In this document: positions 59,184 to 64,000 of the stretch, piece after piece
How positions within the stretch are numbered: the first letter of the stretch is position 1
Layout of the letters: each line of letters starts with the position of its first letter
Origin: Sporosarcina sp. FSL K6-1508
Lineage (GTDB): Bacteria; Bacillota; Bacilli; Bacillales_A; Planococcaceae
NCBI RefSeq assembly: GCF_038007465.1
Contig: NZ_JBBOXF010000001.1
Coordinates: 3,855,001-3,919,000 of the forward strand
Reading direction: 5' to 3'
Length of the DNA stretch: 64,000 nt
Notes under the pieces: model-generated
Told to the model about the DNA's origin: nothing
Database searches by the model: none
The model's input: only the letters and a program-made list of their open reading frames with translations
Translations under genes and position numbers: made by a program

Positions 59184-60305
59184 TCACCCCATACGAATTG
59201 CACTTGCAACTTTATAGTGGTCGAGGTCTATCTCAACTGGCTTGTTCAGTGCTAGTTGAGATAGTTGTTTTCCTAGGAAGGGACCAACAGTTAATCCCGA
59301 AGCACCTAGTCCGTTTGCTAGTAAAAGGCCTTTGATGCCGGGTACCTCTCCAATAATCGGAAGGAAACCAGGCGTGAATGGCCTGTATCCAACACGTGCT
59401 TCTGTAAACGTGCCATCAGCTAATCCCGGTGCGACTGCTAGTGCTTTGTCCAACACTTCGTGCAAGCCTCCTGCCGTTAAACGCAAATCGAATTGCTTAT
59501 CATCTTCATGCGTTGCTCCGATGACTACTTTGCCGTCGTCGAATGCAAGAATGTATTGATCAGTTGGGGGCATGACTACCGGCCATTCAGCAGTTTGAAC
59601 ATTTTCAAGCTGCAGATGGATGATTTGTGCTTTTTGGGAGCTTATTTGTAAGTGAATTCCCAACGGCTCTACTAATTCAGCTGCCCACGCACCTGCCGTG
59701 ATAATAACCTTATCTGCGAAAATTTGCCTATCCTCTACTTGAACACCTGTAACAATGTCATCAGTAGAAATAAGTGTCGCAGACCCGGAAATAAATACGG
59801 CGCCATGTTTTTTAGCTGCGCCGACTAAAGCTTCACGTAAGGCACGTCCATTCACACGAGCAGCTCCGCTAATTTGAATAGAATCATATTCCTGTGAAAG
59901 CGGCGGAAATAACTCCGACGTTTCACATATATTCAACTGGCGGATATCACCGATTTCAGGGGCATCATCTCGTCTTTTCAGTGCTCGCTGCTCCATTTTT
60001 TCGAGTTTAGCAGCATCTGTATGCAAACTGATGGCGCCAACCCGCCGATACCCAGTTTCAGTTTCACCATCTTCCTCAAGTTGCTGAATGAGTGATGTAT
60101 AATAGGCCGCCCCGCCTTTTGCAAGAGCGTACCATGCTTTATTTCTGCGTTGAGAGAGCCATGGACAGATAATACCCGCAGCGGCATCTGTCGCTTGTCC
60201 CGCGTCATGCCGGTCTACAACTGTCACTTCAGCGCCCGATTTTGCTAGATGATAAGCTGTCGATGCGCCCAAAACGCCCGCACCGATGATGATAAATTTC
60301 TTCAT
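59184..60305 (-). CDS. FAD-dependent amino-acid oxidoreductase, YurR-like
   Basis: 373 aa from ATG 60305 after AAAAAGGTG. FAD-binding GIGxG form IIGAGVLGASTAYHLAKSGA, then DAAAGIICPWLSQRR and the DAO-family C-terminal TEARVGYRPFTPGFLPIIGE and GLGASGLT. Similar in layout to B. subtilis YurR; oxidises an amine or D-amino acid. Its final codons contain an 11-bp inverted repeat (59228-59264). Confidence 0.88.
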   Translation of the reverse strand: MKKFIIIGAGVLGASTAYHLAKSGAEVTVVDRHDAGQATDAAAGIICPWLSQRRNKAWYALAKGGAAYYTSLIQQLEEDGETETGYRRVGAISLHTDAAKLEKMEQRALKRRDDAPEIGDIRQLNICETSELFPPLSQEYDSIQISGAARVNGRALREALVGAAKKHGAVFISGSATLISTDDIVTGVQVEDRQIFADKVIITAGAWAAELVEPLGIHLQISSQKAQIIHLQLENVQTAEWPVVMPPTDQYILAFDDGKVVIGATHEDDKQFDLRLTAGGLHEVLDKALAVAPGLADGTFTEARVGYRPFTPGFLPIIGEVPGIKGLLLANGLGASGLTVGPFLGKQLSQLALNKPVEIDLDHYKVASAIRMG

Positions 60306-60406
60306 TATATACACCTTTTTCATATTGAGTTTCCCCTAATCATACCAGTTCTTGCACTAAAGCTTGAAAAATTAGCTAGGTTTCGGGGAATTTACCCGTT
60401 ACTTTC

Positions 60407-60438
60407 AAAAAAACACTACAACTTGGTTGTAGTGTTTT
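60407..60438 (-). terminator. Terminator of the ABC transporter operon
   Basis: On the minus strand AAAACACTACAAC and GTTGTAGTGTTTTTTT form a 13-bp stem with U-tail, 15 bp after the ATPase stop. Confidence 0.92.
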
Positions 60439-60452
60439 CATCCCTATACATT

Positions 60453-61256
60453 TTAAACAGATAACAGCGCCGCGTCACTCGTTAATTTTTCCCCGCGTAT
60501 ACGCTGGAATTCTGCCATTAGCTTTTCGATTGTCAATTGTTTCTTTTCCTCAGCTTCAACTTCCAAGATGATTTGTCCTTTATCCATCATAATAAGCCTA
60601 TTTCCTAAATCCATCGCTTGTTGCATATTATGCGTGACCATCAACGTTGTCAATTGATCTTTTTCGACAAGCTGTTTCGTCAAATTTGTGATTAACTCCG
60701 CTCTTGACGGATCTAGCGCGGCCGTATGTTCATCAAGAAGCAAAATAGAGGGCTGTGTAAAGGTAGCCATGAGGAGAGATAGTGCTTGGCGCTCTCCACC
60801 CGAAAGCATACCTACTTTTGCATTCAGCCGATCTTCCAGATTTAAATGCAGTGTTTCGAGTGCTTCACGGAATAATTCACGGCGTTTCTTGTGAACTCCT
60901 TTTCGTAGTCTTCGTTGTTTGTTCCGCGAATATGCCATTGCCAGGTTTTCTTCGATTGTCATAGAAGGGGCAGTTCCGGCCATCGGATCTTGAAACACCC
61001 TGCCAATCATGACAGAACGTTTATATTCAGGAAGCCTTACGACATTTTCACCGTCGATTTCAATGTCACCAAAATCTGGCGTAAGTGCTCCTGAAATCAT
61101 ATTCATCATTGTTGATTTCCCTGCACCATTACTGCCGATAACGGTAACAAAATCACCTTTTTTCAAATGCAAATTGATTTGATCAAGCGCAATTTTTTCA
61201 TCGGGAGTTGCTTCATTAAAGATCTTATTAATCTATTGGAGTTTCAGCAACTGCAT
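60453..61256 (-). pseudogene. TrpXYZ-like ABC ATPase with in-frame amber codon 8
   Basis: The natural start is ATG 61256 after AAAAGGGAGGG, giving MQLLKLQ, then TAG at 61235-61233, then INKIFNEATPDEKIALDQIN and an intact ATPase: Walker A GSNGAGKST, Q-loop VFQDP, signature LSGGERQ, Walker B LLLDEHTAALDP. All of it stays in one frame, so a single base change (for example CAG or AAG to TAG) separates it from a normal gene. The longest frame with a usable start after the stop begins at TTG 61172 and would lose the first ~28 residues. Confidence 0.8.
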
Positions 61257-62277
61257 TCCCTCCCTTTTCCAGCTTATGATCAGAGAATGTTAATCGTTCA
61301 GTATGACGCTTTGCTTTTCTTTTAAGTTCTCGTCTTTTATCAATGTATTGCGGTAAAATAAGTGCTGCAATAACGATAACAGCAGTGATTAACTTCATAT
61401 CTCCTGTATCGAGAAAATCTACTCGGAGTGCTAGACCTAGCACGATTCTATAAATAATAGCGCCCGCAATAACTGCAAGCGTTGTTCGCATAATTGTTTT
61501 TGTACCAAAGATTGCCTCGCCGATAATAACGGAAGCCAATCCAATAATAATCATGCCGATCCCCATGCCGATATCGGAAAACTTTGAATACTGGGCAATT
61601 AATGCGCCTGAGAAAGCGACTAACGCATTAGAAAGGCCTAACCCTAGGATCACAAGTGTATCTGTGTTCGCAGAAAAGCTGCGGATCATTTTCTTATTGT
61701 CGCCAGTTGCTCGTATTGCAAGCCCGATTTCTGTTTGTAAAAACCAATCTACAACGACTTTAATGAGTAATGTAGCTATAATCATTAAAAATAACGTTCC
61801 CCATGTAGAAGGCAAGTACTTAACACCTAGCATGCTGAAGAATTGATTGATCGTCTCATCAATACCAAGCGTACTCCAAAACGCATAGAATTTACTAAAC
61901 AACGTCTCCGCGTTTAACAATGGAATATTTGGGCGTCCTACAGAACTTTCAGACGTCATGCCCATAATTCTTAAATTGATAGAGTACAATGCAATCATCA
62001 TCAAGATACCGGCAAGTAAGGGATTAATCTTTCCTTTCGTATGTAAAAGACCCGTAATACAACCCGCAATAAATCCAATGATAATGGCTACTGCAGTTGC
62101 GAATAGCGGATGATAGCCAAAGACAATCATTGTGGCTGCAACAGCTGCCCCCGTTACAAAACTTCCATCAACCGTTAGATCAGGAAAATCCAGCACACGG
62201 AATGTGATATACACGCCGAGTGCCATAATTGCATAGATGATCCCTTGCTCTACAGAGCCAAAAATAGCACTAAACAT
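61228..62277 (-). CDS. ABC permease, TrpY-like (BPD_transp_2)
   Basis: 349 aa, eight to nine membrane segments, LivH/RbsC-type fold seen in the tryptophan/tyrosine importers: GVYITFRVLDFPDLTVDGSF near residue 20 and GDNKKMIRSFSANTDT in the coupling loop. It overlaps the ATPase start by 29 bp. Confidence 0.88.
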   Translation of the reverse strand: MFSAIFGSVEQGIIYAIMALGVYITFRVLDFPDLTVDGSFVTGAAVAATMIVFGYHPLFATAVAIIIGFIAGCITGLLHTKGKINPLLAGILMMIALYSINLRIMGMTSESSVGRPNIPLLNAETLFSKFYAFWSTLGIDETINQFFSMLGVKYLPSTWGTLFLMIIATLLIKVVVDWFLQTEIGLAIRATGDNKKMIRSFSANTDTLVILGLGLSNALVAFSGALIAQYSKFSDIGMGIGMIIIGLASVIIGEAIFGTKTIMRTTLAVIAGAIIYRIVLGLALRVDFLDTGDMKLITAVIVIAALILPQYIDKRRELKRKAKRHTERLTFSDHKLEKGGNAVAETPID

Positions 62278-62295
62278 ACAGAATCATCTCCTAAT

Positions 62296-63312
62296 TTATT
62301 CGCTGAATTCAGCTTTCCATTCGTCCTTAATATCAAGACCGATAGTAGCTGCTGTATCTTTGTTCATGATCAGTTTTAAGTTTTGTGGAATCTGAACCGG
62401 TGAATCTGCAGGTGTGCTTTCACCTGTCAAAATCTTAACAGCCATTTCACCTGCTTCATAGCCAATGTCGTAATATTCAAAGCCATATGCTGCCAAGCCA
62501 CCACGTTTAACTGAGTCGAATTCACCGACCATCAGAGGGAGCTGATTATCATTCGCAACAGATATAACAGATTCAAGTGCGGATACAACTGTATTATCCG
62601 TAATGATATAGAACGCATCCACTCTGCCAATCAAAGATTCTGTCGCCTGTTTCACATCGGCAGAGGTCGCTACAGGCGCCTCCACTACTTTCATATCCAT
62701 ATCTTTTAACAGTTCCTTAACCCCGTCTACTTGTGAACGGGAGTTCTGCTCACCAGCATTGAATACCATTCCCACATTTTTCGCGCCAACTTCTTCTTGT
62801 AGGAACTTCATTGTATTAGGAATCGCATCAGGATGATTGTCAATTGTGCCCGTCACATTTCCACCCGGACTTTCATTGGAAGCTACAAGTTCAGCACTTA
62901 CAGCATCTGTAACGGATGTAAAGACAATCGGAATTTCTTGCGTTGCACTTGCGACAGCTTGTGCACTAGGTGTCGAGTTAGCAAAAATCAAGTCAACCCC
63001 TGTACTGACAAGGTTATTTGCAATCGTTGTGTTAGCACTGTTATCATTCTGTGCATTTTGAATATCATATTCTACCTCGAGTCCCGCATCTTCAATTGCC
63101 TTTTTAAAACCATCAAAGGCAGCGTTCAAAGAGGGATGCTCCACAATTTGAGTCACGCCAATTTTATATTTTTTTGTTTCTTCATTAGTTCCTGGCTCTT
63201 TGTTGTCTGTTGATGTCTTAGAAGTGTTACCTGATTCTCCACTACCACATGCTGCAAGGACGAATACCACACTAAAGAGTGCCAATGCATACTTTATCCA
63301 ACTTGTCTTCAT
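62296..63312 (-). CDS. ABC substrate-binding lipoprotein, TrpX-like
   Basis: 338 aa. Lipobox LAAC (Cys at ~22), a Ser/Thr-rich linker, then the ABC_sub_bind fold: IGVTQIVEHPSLNAAFDGF, IANNLVSTGVDLIFANSTPS, IVFTSVTDAVSAELV, MVGEFDSVKRGGLAAYG. TrpX-type proteins bind aromatic amino acids; the true ligand is not certain. No T-box leader is visible upstream. Confidence 0.9.
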   Translation of the reverse strand: MKTSWIKYALALFSVVFVLAACGSGESGNTSKTSTDNKEPGTNEETKKYKIGVTQIVEHPSLNAAFDGFKKAIEDAGLEVEYDIQNAQNDNSANTTIANNLVSTGVDLIFANSTPSAQAVASATQEIPIVFTSVTDAVSAELVASNESPGGNVTGTIDNHPDAIPNTMKFLQEEVGAKNVGMVFNAGEQNSRSQVDGVKELLKDMDMKVVEAPVATSADVKQATESLIGRVDAFYIITDNTVVSALESVISVANDNQLPLMVGEFDSVKRGGLAAYGFEYYDIGYEAGEMAVKILTGESTPADSPVQIPQNLKLIMNKDTAATIGLDIKDEWKAEFSE

Positions 63313-63431
63313 TTGTTTTCCCCCTTTTTTTCATTACCGCTTTCTCTTATGACACATATCTGCACGATAATTATTCGTAACAATACACTGTTTGTAAATG
63401 TTAGTCAATAGAATTTATAATATTCGGGTAT

Positions 63432-63445
63432 TTAAAGCGCTTACA
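63432..63445. promoter_or_regulatory. Candidate cre (CcpA) site
   Basis: TGTAAGCGCTTTAA on the minus strand is close to the cre consensus TGWAARCGYTWNCA, about 120 bp upstream of the ABC operon start. Confidence 0.4.
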
Positions 63446-63537
63446 ATTAAGAAATAATAGATTTTTACACAAAACCAATAATAATTCATTAAACCGCATA
63501 ATTATTCCAGTAATAGTTTGATAATATTTTAAACAAT

Positions 63538-63582
63538 AAAAGGACGATCAATCCCCAATATTCGGAGTTTGATCGTCCTTTT
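63538..63582. terminator. Terminator after the Spo0E-like gene
   Basis: AAAAGGACGATCAA and TTGATCGTCCTTTT form a perfect 14-bp stem; T-rich flanks on both strands. Confidence 0.9.
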
Positions 63583-63635
63583 ATTTAAACTGATGAGCTA
63601 AATTTGTAGTAATGACTAGACAAATTACCTCTGCA

Positions 63636-63800
63636 TTACGATACTTTTTCTTGATATCTATTGATCAACACATCCAATTCTTGACTACATTCGACAACAA
63701 GGGGATGTGTATACCCGAAAATTTTCGCTCGTTTATACATAACTTTTCTCTTAATCCCAATTTGCACCAACAGCGCTTTTTCGTTAAATAGCCTTTTCAC
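63636..63800 (-). CDS. Spo0E-like aspartyl-phosphate phosphatase
   Basis: 54 aa from GTG 63800 after GGAGGAAG. Two-helix Spo0E fold with the diagnostic SQELDVLINRY near the C-terminus and RKVMYKRAKIFG in the first helix. Such proteins dephosphorylate Spo0A-phosphate and delay sporulation. The remaining 200 bp to the window end show no gene. Confidence 0.88.
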   Translation of the reverse strand: MKRLFNEKALLVQIGIKRKVMYKRAKIFGYTHPLVVECSQELDVLINRYQEKVS

Positions 63801-64000
63801 AAATCTTCCTCCATATGATATATTCGGCTTCAAATTATGAGGTCTTTATCTAGTAGGTTCAGAAGCAACTAGTACATCGTACAACATATAGACTGAAAAG
63901 AATGTCGGATTTTGGAAAAGTTGTGTTAATTCACAAATTTGTCACAAGTTGCAGGAATATAATGCAAAAGGCTTGATTCTCATGGCTTTTCGCTTCTTTT

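Noticed and set aside
1..64000. CRISPR array, tRNA or rRNA genes
   Set aside because: No regularly spaced identical repeats with unique spacers were seen (the 27.5-kb array has no spacers), and no tRNA-like cloverleaf or rRNA sequence was recognised by eye.

Overview
The window is a chromosomal segment from an endospore-forming Firmicute. I infer a Sporosarcina-like member of the Planococcaceae/Caryophanaceae. The basis is the spore regulon block (spoIIAA-spoIIAB-sigF-spoVAF-lysA), the B. subtilis-like order pdp/deoB-xerD-fur-(spoIIM position)-nudF-yqkF, and moderate-to-low GC codon use. No rRNA or tRNA gene and no CRISPR array was seen.

Positions 1 to about 22,300 hold the right part of a temperate siphovirus-type prophage whose tail, lysis and left att lie beyond base 1. 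Read leftwards, the minus strand carries early genes (Cro-like HTH proteins, many microproteins, a Gp157 / Sak4-like ATPase / DUF669 SSB-like recombination set, a PrimPol-D5 helicase, YopX, an ERCC4 nuclease). Then come a sigma-70-like factor, MazG-like and RinA-like proteins, and finally the packaging and head genes (HNH, TerL, portal, ClpP-like protease, HK97 capsid, connector). On the plus strand sit a CI-like repressor, an ImmA-like protease and a tyrosine integrase that abuts host ribT. The divergent control region has three related operators, one filling the spacer of the early promoter.

From 22.3 to 34.3 kb is host core: ribT, lysA with a coupled 34-aa membrane protein, spoVAF alone (the other spoVA genes are absent here), the spoIIA operon behind a sigma-H/Spo0A-type promoter, a G-rich 42-bp tandem repeat, pdp-deoB, xerD, fur, a SpoIIM-position membrane protein, nudF and yqkF.

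From 34.3 to 42.4 kb is accessory sequence: a DinB protein, a YvfRSTU-like ABC transporter with its two-component system, a SAP-domain protein, and a decaying N-acetylmannosamine/sialate cluster (nanE, SGNH esterase, broken nanA-like lyase). From 42.4 to 64 kb is transport and housekeeping: nupC, xpt-pbuX behind a guanine riboswitch, a CynX-type MFS carrier, CstA beside a LytST-type sensor pair (probable pyruvate uptake circuit), a sigma-B-type YsnF stress protein, exoA, an intact IS that splits a lipoprotein gene, a YhcN/YlaJ lipoprotein, a YurR-like oxidoreductase, a TrpXYZ-like ABC transporter whose ATPase has an in-frame amber codon near its start, and a Spo0E-like phosphatase.

The observations most worth checking are a 9-bp motif (CTGTGGAAG) repeated at least eight times across the prophage in both orientations, the G-rich tandem array upstream of spoIIA, the nonsense codon in the ABC ATPase, the cleanly reversible IS insertion, and a family of dispersed hairpin repeats.
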